64,000 nt of DNA from an uncultured Burkholderiales bacterium (GTDB lineage Bacteria; Pseudomonadota; Gammaproteobacteria; Burkholderiales; Burkholderiaceae): assembly GCA_946480465.1 (NCBI GenBank), contig CAMLJY010000003.1, positions 120,510 to 184,509 on the forward strand, in the 5' to 3' direction. Below, piece by piece: positions 33,872 through 43,152 of this stretch (position 1 is the first letter of the stretch; each line of letters opens with the position of its first letter). Position numbers and translations under genes: made by a program. A model generated the notes under the pieces. It was not told where the DNA came from and made no database searches. It was given only the letters and a program-made list of their open reading frames with translations.

Positions 33872-35337
33872 GGGTCGACCAGCGCCATCAGCGCGTGGGT
33901 GTCAAGGTGGGTGTCGATGAAATCGGCGAGGCCGTCGAACACGGCATCGAGCGGGCGTGTTGCCTGGCCGAACAGCGCCTGCAGGGCGGGCGGGTGCTCG
34001 AACAGGCCGTGCAGGGAGATGCCGAGGACGGGGCCGGCCTGCCAGCCGATGGCTTCGCCGGCCTCGTTGCGCAGCGCGACGTGCGCGGCGTCGCCGGTGG
34101 CGCGATCCGCGATGGTGCGGCCGTGGCGGATCTCGTAGCCGCTGACCGCCTGCCGCGCCAGGGCCCGCCAGGGCGGCGCCAGCGCGTCGAACCGCGCCGT
34201 GGTGTGCCGCACCAGCTTGTCGGCGGCGAAGGTGGTCTGCAGCGGCAGCAGGCCCAGCCCGCGCGCGGCGCCGTCGACGCCGCCGGGGTCGTGCAGGGCT
34301 TCGCCCAGCACCTGCAGGCCGCCGCAGATGCCCAGCACGCGGCCCCCGCGCGCGGCATGCGCGGCGATGGGCTCGGCCAGGCTTTGCGCCCGCAGCCAGG
34401 CCAGGTCGCCGCTGGTGTGCTTGGAGCCCGGCAGCACGATGCAGTCGGCACCGGCCAGTTCCTGCGGCGCGCGAACCCAGTCCAGGCGCACGCCGGGCAG
34501 GCGGCGCAGTGGCTCGAATTCGTCGAGGTTGCTGATGCGCGGCCAGGCGACGACGGCGATGCGCGTCGCGCCGGCGCCGGGCTGCGCCGGCCGCTCGTCG
34601 AGCAGCCCGTCCTCTTCCGGCAGGCCGTGCGCGCGCCACATCGGCAGCACGCCGATCGTCGGCACGCCGGTCAGGGCCTGCAGCTGCGCCGGCGCCGGGG
34701 CCAGCAGCGCAGGGTCGCCACGGAAACGGTTCAGCACGAAGCCACGCACCTGGCCGCGTACATCAGGCGGCAGCATGCAGTGGGTGCCGTAGAGGTGGGC
34801 GAAGGCGCCGCCGCGGTCGATGTCGGCGACCACGAGGCACGCGGCCCGCGCGGCGCGTGCGGTGCCGAGGTTGACGTAGTCGCTGTGCTGCAGGTTGATC
34901 TCGGCCGGCGAGCCGGCGCCTTCGATCACCAGCAGCTCGTTCTCGGCGCGCAGCGATTGCAGCGCATCGAGCGCCAGCGGCGCCAGCAGGGCGCTGCGCT
35001 GGTGCCAGGGCACGGCCGCCAGGTCGGCGCGCACGCGGCCGAGCACGACCACCTGGCTCGCGGTGTCGCGCTCGGGCTTCAGCAGCACCGGGTTCATGCG
35101 CAGGTCGGGCACGCGGCGCGCGGCCAGCGCCTGGAAGTACTGGGCGCTGCCGATCTCGCCGCCGCCGGATCCACCGTCCGCGGCGGGGACGACGCGGGCG
35201 TTGTTGCTCATGTTCTGCGCCTTGAAGGGCGCCACCTTCAGCCCGCGCCGCGCATACCAGCGGCACAGCGCGGTCGCGAGCCAGCTCTTGCCGGCATGGC
35301 TGGTGGTGCCCAGCACCATCACGCAACGGGCGCTCAC
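33868..35337 (-). CDS. cobQ: Cobyric acid synthase
   Basis: A 489-residue glutamine amidotransferase that amidates four side chains of adenosylcobyrinic acid diamide. The N-terminal ATP-binding domain starts VLGTTSHAGKSW and has the FKAQNMSNNA motif; the C-terminal triad-type GATase domain has the nucleophile in GICGGLQVLG and the histidine in SLHGLFE. The start is taken as a GTG at 35337 overlapping the ATPase stop (GTGA), giving VSARCVMVLG, close to typical CobQ N-termini; an ATG six codons later is the alternative. Confidence 0.95.
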   Translation of the reverse strand: MSARCVMVLGTTSHAGKSWLATALCRWYARRGLKVAPFKAQNMSNNARVVPAADGGSGGGEIGSAQYFQALAARRVPDLRMNPVLLKPERDTASQVVVLGRVRADLAAVPWHQRSALLAPLALDALQSLRAENELLVIEGAGSPAEINLQHSDYVNLGTARAARAACLVVADIDRGGAFAHLYGTHCMLPPDVRGQVRGFVLNRFRGDPALLAPAPAQLQALTGVPTIGVLPMWRAHGLPEEDGLLDERPAQPGAGATRIAVVAWPRISNLDEFEPLRRLPGVRLDWVRAPQELAGADCIVLPGSKHTSGDLAWLRAQSLAEPIAAHAARGGRVLGICGGLQVLGEALHDPGGVDGAARGLGLLPLQTTFAADKLVRHTTARFDALAPPWRALARQAVSGYEIRHGRTIADRATGDAAHVALRNEAGEAIGWQAGPVLGISLHGLFEHPPALQALFGQATRPLDAVFDGLADFIDTHLDTHALMALVDP

Positions 35338-36128
35338 CGGCCGAGCCGCGGCAGTGCCGCCCAGGTGCTGCCGTCCGCCGTCGGCACCTGCACGATGTGC
35401 AAGGCATGGTCGAACACCGACTCCAGCGCGGCACGCACGGCGGCGTCGGCGGGGGGGCCTTCGGCGACCAGGCGGCCGGCCGCGATGACGATGAGCCGGT
35501 CGGCGGCCAGCGCCAGCGTCAGGTCGTGCAGCACGGAGATCACGGCCGCGCCGGCCTGCGCTTCTTCGCGCATCAGGCGCACCAAAGCGCTCTGGTGCGG
35601 CGGATCGAGGTGGGTGGTCGGTTCGTCCAGCAGCAGCACCGGCGCCCGCACCGCGAGCGCGCGGGCCAGCAGCACACGCTGGCGTTCGCCGCCGGACAAG
35701 GTGGCGAGGCGGCGGCCGGCGAAGCCGGTGCATTCGCAGCGCTGCATCGCACGCAGCACTGCGGCCTCGTCGTCCGGAGTGGCCTGGCCCAACAGGCCAT
35801 GGCGCGGCAGGCGGCCCAGGCGCACGACGTCCAGGCCGTCCAGCTCGGCCGCGGTCTCGGCCTGCTGCGCCAGCCAACTCAGCAAGCGGGCGCGCTCGCG
35901 GTGGGTGATGCTTCGCAGGTCGCGGCCTTGCAGCCGCACCGTGCCCTGTGCCGACTGCAGGCCCGCCAGGGTGCGCAGCAGTGTCGACTTGCCGGCGCCG
36001 TTCGGGCCGACGATGGCCGTCCATCGCGCGGCGTGGAGCGTGAGGGAGATGCCCTGCAGCACCTCGGCGCTGCCGAGCCGCACGCGCAGTTCGCGGCCCT
36101 CCAGCGCGGGCGGGGCGGCCGGTGTCAT
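35334..36128 (-). CDS. btuD: Cobalamin ABC importer ATPase
   Basis: A 264-residue ATPase of the FecCDE/BtuCD class. Walker A is GPNGAGKST (about 44-52), the signature is LSGGERQR, Walker B is VLLLDEPTTHLD, and the switch histidine is in SVLHDLTLA. It energises the BtuC permease, whose gene overlaps upstream by 4 bp. Placed in the B12 operon under a cobalamin riboswitch, so cobalamin or cobinamide is the expected substrate. Confidence 0.93.
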   Translation of the reverse strand: MTPAAPPALEGRELRVRLGSAEVLQGISLTLHAARWTAIVGPNGAGKSTLLRTLAGLQSAQGTVRLQGRDLRSITHRERARLLSWLAQQAETAAELDGLDVVRLGRLPRHGLLGQATPDDEAAVLRAMQRCECTGFAGRRLATLSGGERQRVLLARALAVRAPVLLLDEPTTHLDPPHQSALVRLMREEAQAGAAVISVLHDLTLALAADRLIVIAAGRLVAEGPPADAAVRAALESVFDHALHIVQVPTADGSTWAALPRLGR

Positions 36129-37108
36129 GCGCGGCGCCGCTGCCGCAGCAGCAGCATCAGGTAGGCACCGCCGAAGACGGCGGTCAGCACGCCCACCGGC
36201 AGTTCTTCCGGCGCAATGGCAGTGCGCGCGGCCAGGTCGGAGGCCAGCAGCAGCAGGCCGCCGAAGGCCGCCGAGGCCGGCACCAGCAGGCTGTGCCGGG
36301 CCGAGACCGCACGCCGCGCCAGGTGCGGTGCCACCAGGCCGATGAAGCCCACCATGCCGGCCTGCGACACCGCGACCGCCGTGGCCAGCGCCAGCGTGGC
36401 CACCAGCAGCAGCCGCACGCGGGTGATGGGCAGGCCCAGGCTCGCCGCGGTGTCGTCGCCGAGGCTGAAGGCATCGAGCGCGCGCCCCATCGGCCAGGCC
36501 GCCGCCAGCGTGACCGCGAGGCCCAGCGCCAGCAGCGCGCAGGCCGGCCAGCCGAGCAGGCCGGTGCTGCCGAGCAGGAAGGCCTGCTTGCCGCGCAAGG
36601 CCTCGGGCGCGGCCAGCGTGACGAGATCGCTGAGGGCGCCGAGCACGAAGCTGACGACGATGCCGGCCAGCAGCAGCGTGGTCGGCTGGGCCGCGCTGCG
36701 CGCCAGCGACAGCGTCAGCGTGACGCCGATCAGCGCGCCGGCGAAAGCCGCGGCGACGAGGCCGACGCGCGCCATCAGCGCGGCCGTGGCCGGGCTGATG
36801 GCATGGCCCGCGAGCGCGCCGGCCGCCAGCACCAGCACCACCGCCAGCGTGGCGCCGGGCGCGGAGCCCAGCAGGTAGGGCTCCGCCAGCGGATTGCGGA
36901 ACAGGCCCTGCGCCAGCGCGCCGCCCAGGCCCAGCAGCGCGCCGACCAGCCAGGCGCCGAGGCTGCGCGGCGCGCGGATGTCCCACAGCACCAGCGCGGC
37001 ACCTTCGCCGCGCGGCCAAGCCCAGCCGTCGCTGCCGGCAGCGAGGCCTGCGGCCAGCAGCAGCAGCGTGAGCGCAGGCAGCAGCAGGGCGATGCGGCGG
37101 ACGGTCAT
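36125..37108 (-). CDS. btuC: Cobalamin ABC importer permease
   Basis: A 327-residue FecCD-family permease with about ten membrane helices. Family motifs are RAPRSLGAWLVGALLGLGGAL with AQGLFRNPLAEPYLLGSAPGA near the N-terminus, and VGFIGLVAPHLAR near the C-terminus. Likely works as a dimer with BtuD and the binding protein encoded before it. The ATG overlaps the btuF stop (ATGA). Confidence 0.94.
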   Translation of the reverse strand: MTVRRIALLLPALTLLLLAAGLAAGSDGWAWPRGEGAALVLWDIRAPRSLGAWLVGALLGLGGALAQGLFRNPLAEPYLLGSAPGATLAVVLVLAAGALAGHAISPATAALMARVGLVAAAFAGALIGVTLTLSLARSAAQPTTLLLAGIVVSFVLGALSDLVTLAAPEALRGKQAFLLGSTGLLGWPACALLALGLAVTLAAAWPMGRALDAFSLGDDTAASLGLPITRVRLLLVATLALATAVAVSQAGMVGFIGLVAPHLARRAVSARHSLLVPASAAFGGLLLLASDLAARTAIAPEELPVGVLTAVFGGAYLMLLLRQRRRA

Positions 37109-37980
37109 CGCATGGCGCCGTTGATGGGGCCCGCGCCGGCGGCAGGGGGGGGCGGCAGGGCTTGCAGGCAGTCCGCCAGCAGCGCTGCCGCCTCACCAAG
37201 CCTCGGCCCGGGGCGGATCAAGAGCTCGTAGCGTGGGTGCGGGAACGCGCACAGGCGCTGTTGCTTCAGCGCTTCCAGCGTGGCCCAGCCCGGGCGCTGC
37301 GGCATCGCGGCCAGTTCGCGGTCCACCGCCATCACGATGTCGGGCGGATGCCGCACCACCCACTCTGGGTTCAGGCGCGGGAAAGGGCCCAGCGCGGCCG
37401 GCACTGCGTTCGCCAGGCCCAGGCGCTTCAGCGTCTCGCCGATGAACGATGCCTCGCCGGCGGCGTAGCCGGAGCTGTCGACCTCGAAGTAGACGCGGCG
37501 GCCGCGCCAGGCCGGCGGCACGCGGGCCGCCGCGGCGTCGGTCTCGCGCTGGAGCCGCCGCCACAGCGGCGCCGCGCCGCCGGGCAGTTGCAGCAGGCGC
37601 TCCAGCTCGAGCAAGGCCAGGCGCACGTCGTCGTGCGTTTCGGCGCGGATCAACTCCACCCGCAGCCCCAGGGCGCGCAGGCGATCGGTGGCGCGGCTGG
37701 ACGGCGCGGCCAGCACCAGGTCCGGCTTCAGCGCCACGATGCGCTCGATCGCCGGGTCGTCCAGGCCGCCCAGCGCGGGCAGCGCCTTCACCGATTCGGG
37801 CCAGTTTGAATAGCGGTCGACGCCGACCAGGCGCGCGCAAGCGCCCAGCGCGCAGACGCTCTCGGTCAGCGAGGGCAGCAGCGAGACGATGCGCCGCGGC
37901 GGCGCGGCCGTGGCTGCGCCGGCCAGGGCCAGCAGCAGCGCGGCGGTGGCCGCGACGAGGCGTCGGCGCGCGGGCGCCAT
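37105..37980 (-). CDS. btuF: Cobalamin-binding periplasmic protein
   Basis: A 291-residue binding protein with a signal peptide (cleavage near GAATAA, residues 20-26) and the class III fold typical of metal-chelate binders. It begins RRIVSLLPSLTESVCALG, then LVGVDRYSNWP and PDLVLA, the BtuF pattern. It delivers corrinoid from the outer-membrane receptor to BtuCD. The start codon overlaps the cobU stop. Confidence 0.92.
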   Translation of the reverse strand: MAPARRRLVAATAALLLALAGAATAAPPRRIVSLLPSLTESVCALGACARLVGVDRYSNWPESVKALPALGGLDDPAIERIVALKPDLVLAAPSSRATDRLRALGLRVELIRAETHDDVRLALLELERLLQLPGGAAPLWRRLQRETDAAAARVPPAWRGRRVYFEVDSSGYAAGEASFIGETLKRLGLANAVPAALGPFPRLNPEWVVRHPPDIVMAVDRELAAMPQRPGWATLEALKQQRLCAFPHPRYELLIRPGPRLGEAAALLADCLQALPPPPAAGAGPINGAMR

Positions 37981-38543
37981 CACGCCTGCCGCCCCGGCGG
38001 CAGCCGCAGCGCGCGGCCGGCCACCATCAGCGTGACGGGCTCGCAGGCCGCGGCCAGGCGCTGGTGCAGGCTGCCCAGCGTGTCGACGAACTGGCGTGCT
38101 TCGGCGCTCATCGGGGCGACGCCCAGGCCGATCTCGTTCGACACCAGCACCACCGGGCCGCGGCAGTCGCGCAGCGCGTCGAGCAGCTCGCCGGCCGCCG
38201 CGTCGACGCCGCTTGCGCCGAGCGCGGGCCCGTCCAGCGGCAGCAGCAGGTTGGTCAGCCACAGCGTCAGGCAGTCGACGATCAGCAGCCGGTGCGGTTC
38301 ACCATGCGCGCGCAACACCGGGGCCAGCGCGCGCGGTTCCTCGAGCGTGCGCAGGCCGGGAACGCGGTGCGCGCGGTCGAGTTGATGACGCGCGATGCGA
38401 GCGGCCATCTCCGCGTCACCGGCGATCGCCGTGGCGATCAGCAGCGCCTCGCGGCCCGGCGTGGCAAGCCATGCCGCGGCGCGCGACTCGGCGGCGCGCG
38501 ACTTGCCGCTCTTCTGCCCGCCGAGGATCAGTTCAGGAGGCAT
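37980..38543 (-). CDS. cobU: Bifunctional adenosylcobinamide kinase / guanylyltransferase
   Basis: A 187-residue enzyme (CobU/CobP) that phosphorylates adenosylcobinamide and transfers GMP to give adenosylcobinamide-GDP. Seen are the P-loop GGQKSGKS at residues 8-15, the histidine/arginine stretch RIARHQLDR, DCLTLWLTNLL and VSNEIGLGVAP. It follows btuB after 18 bp. With cobQ, cobS, cobT and cobC it gives a late assembly and salvage pathway; no corrin-ring genes are present. Confidence 0.95.
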   Translation of the reverse strand: MPPELILGGQKSGKSRAAESRAAAWLATPGREALLIATAIAGDAEMAARIARHQLDRAHRVPGLRTLEEPRALAPVLRAHGEPHRLLIVDCLTLWLTNLLLPLDGPALGASGVDAAAGELLDALRDCRGPVVLVSNEIGLGVAPMSAEARQFVDTLGSLHQRLAAACEPVTLMVAGRALRLPPGRQA

Positions 38544-38561
38544 GGCCGCGTCTTTTTGGTG

Positions 38562-40460
38562 TCAGCGCGCGGGCCAGTCCCAGCGCACGCCGATCCAGGC
38601 CTGGCGGCCCAGCGCCTGGTAGTCGCGCGCGGGCTCGATGTCGCGGTCGGTGGCGTTCAACAGCTTGGCCTCCAACTGCCACTGCGGCGCGAAGCGCCAG
38701 CGCGCGCGCAGGTCCACGGTGGTGTAGGCATCCAGCATCTTGCCGCCATCGGGCCGCGCGCCCAGGTTCAGCGCCGAGAGGCCGACGAGCCAAGGGCCGG
38801 CGTCGTAGTCCACCGACAGCGTGGCCTGGTGCGCGGCGCGGCGCTCCAGGCGTTTGCCGGTGTGGCCGTCCCTGGCCTCGAGGAAGTCGACCGCCGCGCG
38901 GCCGCGCCAGGCGCCCGCCTGCAGGCCGCCATTGAGGCTGATGCCTTGCATGCGTGCACGGCCGATGTTGGCGGCGCAGCCGAAGCTGAACGCCGGATCG
39001 GCCGGGCAGAAGTGGCGGTTCGATTCGTAAGCGATCAGGTCGCGCGCGCGGTTGCGGAAGGCCGTGGCGGAAAAGTCGCCACTCGCGAAGCGGCCATCGA
39101 TGCCGAACTCGATGCTCTTCGAGCGCTCCGGCCGGATCGTGGATACGCCGTAGCCGGGATAGAACAGGTCGTTGAAGCTCGGCGCCCGGAAGGACTGGCC
39201 GGCCAGCGCGCGCAGGCGCCAGCCGCCGCCCAGCGCATAGGCGGCACCGAGGCGGCCGGTGTCGACGTCGCCGAACACCTCGTTGTCGTCATGCCGGAAG
39301 TCGGCCTGCAGGCTCAAGGCCTTGACGCTGCCGGCGTAGGCCAGCACCAGCGCGTCGTTGTCACGCTCCCTGCCGTAGTCGGAGGTCCGCGCCTCTTCGC
39401 GCAGCGCCTCGTAGGCCAGCGTGAGCTGGTGGCCCGCCAGCGGGCGCCAGGTGGCCTGGGCTTCGAGCTGCCGGCGCTGAGTGCGGAAATGGTCGATCGA
39501 GCGGCCGCCGGTGCTGGAGTCGCTTTCCTGTGCCGAGGCGCGCAGCAGCGTCGACCAGTCGGCGGACCAGTCGGCGCGCCAGTCGAGCGCGGCGCCGTGG
39601 TTGTCGAGGCGGTTGCGGAAGTCGGCCGAGGCGTCCTGCGCGTAGGTCGGCGGCAGGTATTCGCTGGCGTCGTACTGGCCGTTCAGGCGGCTTTGCAGCG
39701 CCGTCATGCCGAGGCGGTGTCCCTTCGCCGGCTGCCAGCCGACGCGCGCTTGCGCGGACGTGCGGCGCGAGCCGTCGCGGTCGGGATTGTGGTTGCCGAA
39801 GCGGTCACCCGGGCGCAGCGTCGACACGCCTTCGAGCCGTTCGTGCGACACGCCGGCGGCGACGTCGATCGCGCCGAACTTGGCGTCGGCATGCACCGAG
39901 CCTTCGCGCGCGCCGTAGCCGCCCGCGGCCACGCGCGCGCCGGCGCGCGGCGCGCCTTCGCCGCGGCGGGTGAAGACCTGCACGACGCCGCCGGAGCCAT
40001 CGGCGCCGTAGAGGCTGGAGGCGGGGCCGCGCAGCACCTCGATGCGCTCGATCGAGGCCAGGCTCAGCGCCTCGAACTCGGGGTGGCCCAAGGTGGCCGA
40101 GCCGACGCGCACGCCGTCGATCAGCAGCAGCGCGTTCGCCGAGCCGGCGCCGCGGATGAACACCGCCGCGTTGGCACCGGGGCCGCCGTTGCGCGAGAGC
40201 TGCACGCCGGCCTCGCGGCGCAGCAGGTCTTCCACCGAATCGGCGGTGGAAGAGGCGATGCGTCCGGCATCGATCACGACGACGTCGGCGGCCACGCGGG
40301 CCGCGGGCAGCGGCTCGCGCGCGCCGATGACGACGATGGGTTCGGCGGCCTGGGCGGATGCCAGTGCGGGCAGGCAGAGCAGGGTGGCGCAGGCCAGCGC
40401 GAGGCCGTGCAGGCGGTGGTGCGGCGCGGCGGCGCGGCGCAACGGAAAGCGATCGGGCAT
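38562..40460 (-). CDS. btuB: TonB-dependent cobalamin receptor
   Basis: A 632-residue outer-membrane receptor with a signal peptide (cut near ALASAQA, about residue 36). A TonB box-like segment EPIVVIGA follows, then the plug domain (DLLRREAGVQLSRNGGPGAN, IERIEVLRGPASSLYGADGSGGVVQVFT) and a 22-strand barrel ending in WDWPAR. It takes up cobalamin across the outer membrane using TonB energy. First gene of the operon, about 85 bases after the cobalamin riboswitch B12 box. Confidence 0.93.
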   Translation of the reverse strand: MPDRFPLRRAAAPHHRLHGLALACATLLCLPALASAQAAEPIVVIGAREPLPAARVAADVVVIDAGRIASSTADSVEDLLRREAGVQLSRNGGPGANAAVFIRGAGSANALLLIDGVRVGSATLGHPEFEALSLASIERIEVLRGPASSLYGADGSGGVVQVFTRRGEGAPRAGARVAAGGYGAREGSVHADAKFGAIDVAAGVSHERLEGVSTLRPGDRFGNHNPDRDGSRRTSAQARVGWQPAKGHRLGMTALQSRLNGQYDASEYLPPTYAQDASADFRNRLDNHGAALDWRADWSADWSTLLRASAQESDSSTGGRSIDHFRTQRRQLEAQATWRPLAGHQLTLAYEALREEARTSDYGRERDNDALVLAYAGSVKALSLQADFRHDDNEVFGDVDTGRLGAAYALGGGWRLRALAGQSFRAPSFNDLFYPGYGVSTIRPERSKSIEFGIDGRFASGDFSATAFRNRARDLIAYESNRHFCPADPAFSFGCAANIGRARMQGISLNGGLQAGAWRGRAAVDFLEARDGHTGKRLERRAAHQATLSVDYDAGPWLVGLSALNLGARPDGGKMLDAYTTVDLRARWRFAPQWQLEAKLLNATDRDIEPARDYQALGRQAWIGVRWDWPAR

Positions 40461-40544
40461 GGGAGGAACAGCGGACAGTGATCGTGCCCGCCTGCGACCC
40501 CGCAGGTGGGCACCGAACGGCGCGCCGTGATGAGCGGTGCGCCA

Positions 40545-40728
40545 CCTCGTTGGCCGGTATCCGGGCTGGCGGAGGCGGCCCATGTGCCCTTCCCAGGCGC
40601 TTCGCGCACCCAGTGGGATTCGACATGAGCGGAGGGTTCGCACCCTCGTCCGCTTACCGTTGCGGGGGCAGCTCAGGTTGGGGATGCGCCGTGAGGCGCC
40701 GGCCCTCCTGATTCCCGTTGAACTGCGG
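40545..40728 (-). promoter_or_regulatory. Cobalamin riboswitch upstream of btuB
   Basis: Reading the minus strand, the expected elements occur in order: GTTCAACGGGAA at the 5' end, CTGCCCCCGCAACGGTAAG in the core, and the B12 box GCCAGCCCGGATACCGGCC (40552-40570). Binding of adenosylcobalamin should shut down the ten-gene btuB-cob operon. No T-rich terminator follows, so control is probably at translation initiation. Confidence 0.93.
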
Positions 40729-40766
40729 CCGCCGTGGACGGCGGCCGCGAGCACCAACGCCGGGCA

Positions 40767-41426
40767 TCATACCGTTGGTAACGCCTGGCCCTTGGCCATG
40801 CCGAGGCGGTAGGCGTCGCACCAGGGGCTGACGGCGCACGCGCCGCACTTGGGCGTGCGCGCGACGCACACGTAGCGGCCGTGCAGGATCAGCCAGTGGT
40901 GGGCCTCGACGCGGTAGCGCTCCGGCACGCGCTTTTCCAGCTGCAGTTCCACCTGCAGCGGGTTCTTGCCCGGCGCCAGCCCGGTCCGGTTGCTAACCCG
41001 GAAAATGTGCGTATCCACCGCCATCGTCGGCTCGCCGAAGGCGACGTTCAGCACCACGTTGGCGGTCTTGCGGCCGACCCCGGGCAGGGCTTCCAGCGCC
41101 TCGCGGCTGCGCGGCACCTGGCCACCGTGCTGCTCGACGAGGATGCGGCAGGTCTCGATCAGGTGCCTGGCCTTGTTGCGGTAGAGGCCGATGGTGCGGA
41201 TGTACTCGCTCAGGCCCTCGACACCCAGCGCCAGGATCTTCGCCGGCGTGTTGGCCACCGGAAACAGGCGCCGCGTGGCCTTGTTGACGCCGACGTCGGT
41301 GGCCTGGGCCGACAACAGCACCGCGGCCAGCAGTTCGAAGACGCTGGTGTACTCCAGCTCGCTCGCCGGCTGCGGGTTGGCGGCGGCGAGTGTGGCGAAG
41401 AACGGTTCGATGTCGGCGGTCTTCAT
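40767..41426 (-). CDS. nth: Endonuclease III
   Basis: A 219-residue DNA glycosylase/AP lyase that removes oxidised pyrimidines. The helix-hairpin-helix LPGVGRKTANVVLN is followed by the catalytic aspartate in VDTHIFRVSNR, and the C-terminal [4Fe-4S] ligands have the classic spacing Cys-X6-Cys-X2-Cys-X5-Cys (CVARTPKC, GAC, AVSPWC). The ATG overlaps the transporter gene stop by 4 bp, making it the last gene of an rnfB-transporter-nth unit. Confidence 0.97.
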   Translation of the reverse strand: MKTADIEPFFATLAAANPQPASELEYTSVFELLAAVLLSAQATDVGVNKATRRLFPVANTPAKILALGVEGLSEYIRTIGLYRNKARHLIETCRILVEQHGGQVPRSREALEALPGVGRKTANVVLNVAFGEPTMAVDTHIFRVSNRTGLAPGKNPLQVELQLEKRVPERYRVEAHHWLILHGRYVCVARTPKCGACAVSPWCDAYRLGMAKGQALPTV

Positions 41427-42370
41427 CGGCGTGAGGCGTTCAAACGGGCGGCGAGGAGCGGTTGGAGCTGGATCGCGATGATGCAGGCCAGGATCAGCGC
41501 GGCGCCGGCGAAACCCGCCGCGCGCAGGCGATCGCCCATGAACAGCGCGCCGAAGGTGGCGGCGAAAACCGTCTCGGACGACAAGATGATCGCGGCGTCG
41601 GCCGGGTGCGCATGGCGCTGGCCCACCACCTGCAGCGTGAAGCCGATGCCGACCGAGACGATGCCGGTGTAGACGATGGCGCCGGCGGCGCTGCGCAGGC
41701 CGGCGGCGGTGATCGGCTCCGTCGCCAGGCCGATCGCGCCGCTGAGCAGGGCGCAGACCAGGAACTGGCCGCAGGCCAGCGTGTACGCGCCGCGCAGGCG
41801 GTTGGCGATGCGGCCGACCAGCAGCACGTGCAGCGCCCAGGGCAGCGTGCTGGCCAGCACCCAGAGGTCGCCGGCGGACAACTGCTGCAGCGAGGCCCCG
41901 GTCATCAGCCAGGTGCCCGCCAGGCAACCGATCGATGCGGGCCACACGCTCCAGTGCGGCAGCTGGCGCTGCAGCAGCCAGGCCAGCAGGGGCACGAGCG
42001 GCACGTACAGCGCGGTCAGGAAGCCGGCGTTGGTGACGGTGGTCGTCACCAGGCCGATCTGCTGCAGCACGACGCCGGTGCACAGCAGCACGCCCAGCAG
42101 CCCGACCCAGGCGGTGTCGGCGCGGTCGCGGCGGTGGCCCTCGGCGCGCAGCTGGCGGCTTTCACGCAAAGCGAGCGGCAACACGACCAGGGCGCCGAGC
42201 AGGAAGCGGATGCCGGTGAAGCTGAACGGCCCGACGCCGGCCATGCCCAGCGCCTGGCCGACGAAGGCCGAGCCCCAGATCAGCGCCGCGAGCAGCAGCA
42301 GCGCGCCGGACTGCGCGCGGCTCAAGCCGCCGGTTGCGGCGCCGGGGAGGGGGCTGGCCGCGGCCGTCAC
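41423..42370 (-). CDS. DMT-superfamily transporter (EamA)
   Basis: A 315-residue membrane protein with ten predicted helices in two EamA repeats, the first opening [16 protein letters not shown] and the second ending [20 protein letters not shown]. Such proteins export metabolites or amino acids; the substrate cannot be told. It starts with GTG overlapping the rnfB stop (GTGA), and its own stop overlaps nth, so translation of all three is coupled even though functions seem unrelated. Confidence 0.9.
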   Translation of the reverse strand: MTAAASPLPGAATGGLSRAQSGALLLLAALIWGSAFVGQALGMAGVGPFSFTGIRFLLGALVVLPLALRESRQLRAEGHRRDRADTAWVGLLGVLLCTGVVLQQIGLVTTTVTNAGFLTALYVPLVPLLAWLLQRQLPHWSVWPASIGCLAGTWLMTGASLQQLSAGDLWVLASTLPWALHVLLVGRIANRLRGAYTLACGQFLVCALLSGAIGLATEPITAAGLRSAAGAIVYTGIVSVGIGFTLQVVGQRHAHPADAAIILSSETVFAATFGALFMGDRLRAAGFAGAALILACIIAIQLQPLLAARLNASRR

Positions 42371-43089
42371 GCCGCGCCTTCGGGACCGCGCGATCGCGCC
42401 TTGGCACGCGCCAGCGCGGCCTCGATGACCGCGCGCTTGGCCGCCAGCGCGTCGGGGTCGGTCAGGCGGCTGTGCGAGGACAGGTCCGCGAGCTTGGCGG
42501 CGGCTTTCGCCGCCAGGCGCTCGTCGTTCTCGCGCTTGTCGCGCTCGACCCGCCATTGGTGGAAGGCGTAGCGCTCGCGGGCGGTCGCGGCCTGCGCCTC
42601 GGACCAGGCAGCCCAGCCGGTCGGCGCGGGCTCGGCCTGGCCGGGCAAGGGTTCCATCGAGATGCAGTCGACCGGGCACACGGGAATGCACAGCTCGCAG
42701 CCGGTGCACAGCTCGGGGATGACGGTGTGCATCAGCTTGGGCGCGCCGACGATGCAATCGACCGGACAGGCCTTGATGCACAGCGTGCAGCCGATGCACC
42801 AGGCCTCGTCGATCAGCGCCAGTTTCAGCGGGCCTTCGGCGCCACACGCGGGGTCGAGCGGCTGCGGCGGCAAGCCGGTGAGGGTGGCCAGGCGCGTGAC
42901 GCCCTCGGCGCCGCCGGGCGGGCAGCGGTTGATGCCCGCCTCGCCAGCGGCGATGGCCTCGGCATAACCGCGGCAGTCCGGATAGCCGCAGCGGGTGCAC
43001 TGCGTCTGCGGCAGCGCGGCGTCGACGCGGTCGGCGAGTGAAAGTGGCACGGCCCCGTGCGGGGCCGTGTCGTGGCGGGTGGCGTTCAC
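42367..43089 (-). CDS. rsxB: RnfB/RsxB-type ferredoxin-like protein
   Basis: A 240-residue iron-sulfur protein. An Fe-S domain near residues 30-56 (CTRCGYPDC and CPPGG) is followed by two [4Fe-4S] ferredoxin motifs ([24 protein letters not shown]). This is the RnfB core, but the N-terminal membrane helix of RnfB is missing. The C-terminal 80 residues are helical and charged. In enterobacteria rsxABCDGE precedes nth; here only the B subunit remains. The start is a GTG at 43089 with no good ribosome site; a GTG at 43050 is an alternative. Confidence 0.88.
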   Translation of the reverse strand: MNATRHDTAPHGAVPLSLADRVDAALPQTQCTRCGYPDCRGYAEAIAAGEAGINRCPPGGAEGVTRLATLTGLPPQPLDPACGAEGPLKLALIDEAWCIGCTLCIKACPVDCIVGAPKLMHTVIPELCTGCELCIPVCPVDCISMEPLPGQAEPAPTGWAAWSEAQAATARERYAFHQWRVERDKRENDERLAAKAAAKLADLSSHSRLTDPDALAAKRAVIEAALARAKARSRGPEGAA

Positions 43090-43152
43090 CGGCGGATTAT
43101 CGGTGCCGGTCCGCGTGCCTCGCGGCGCGGTTCCGCGTGGCCTGGTGCGTCG

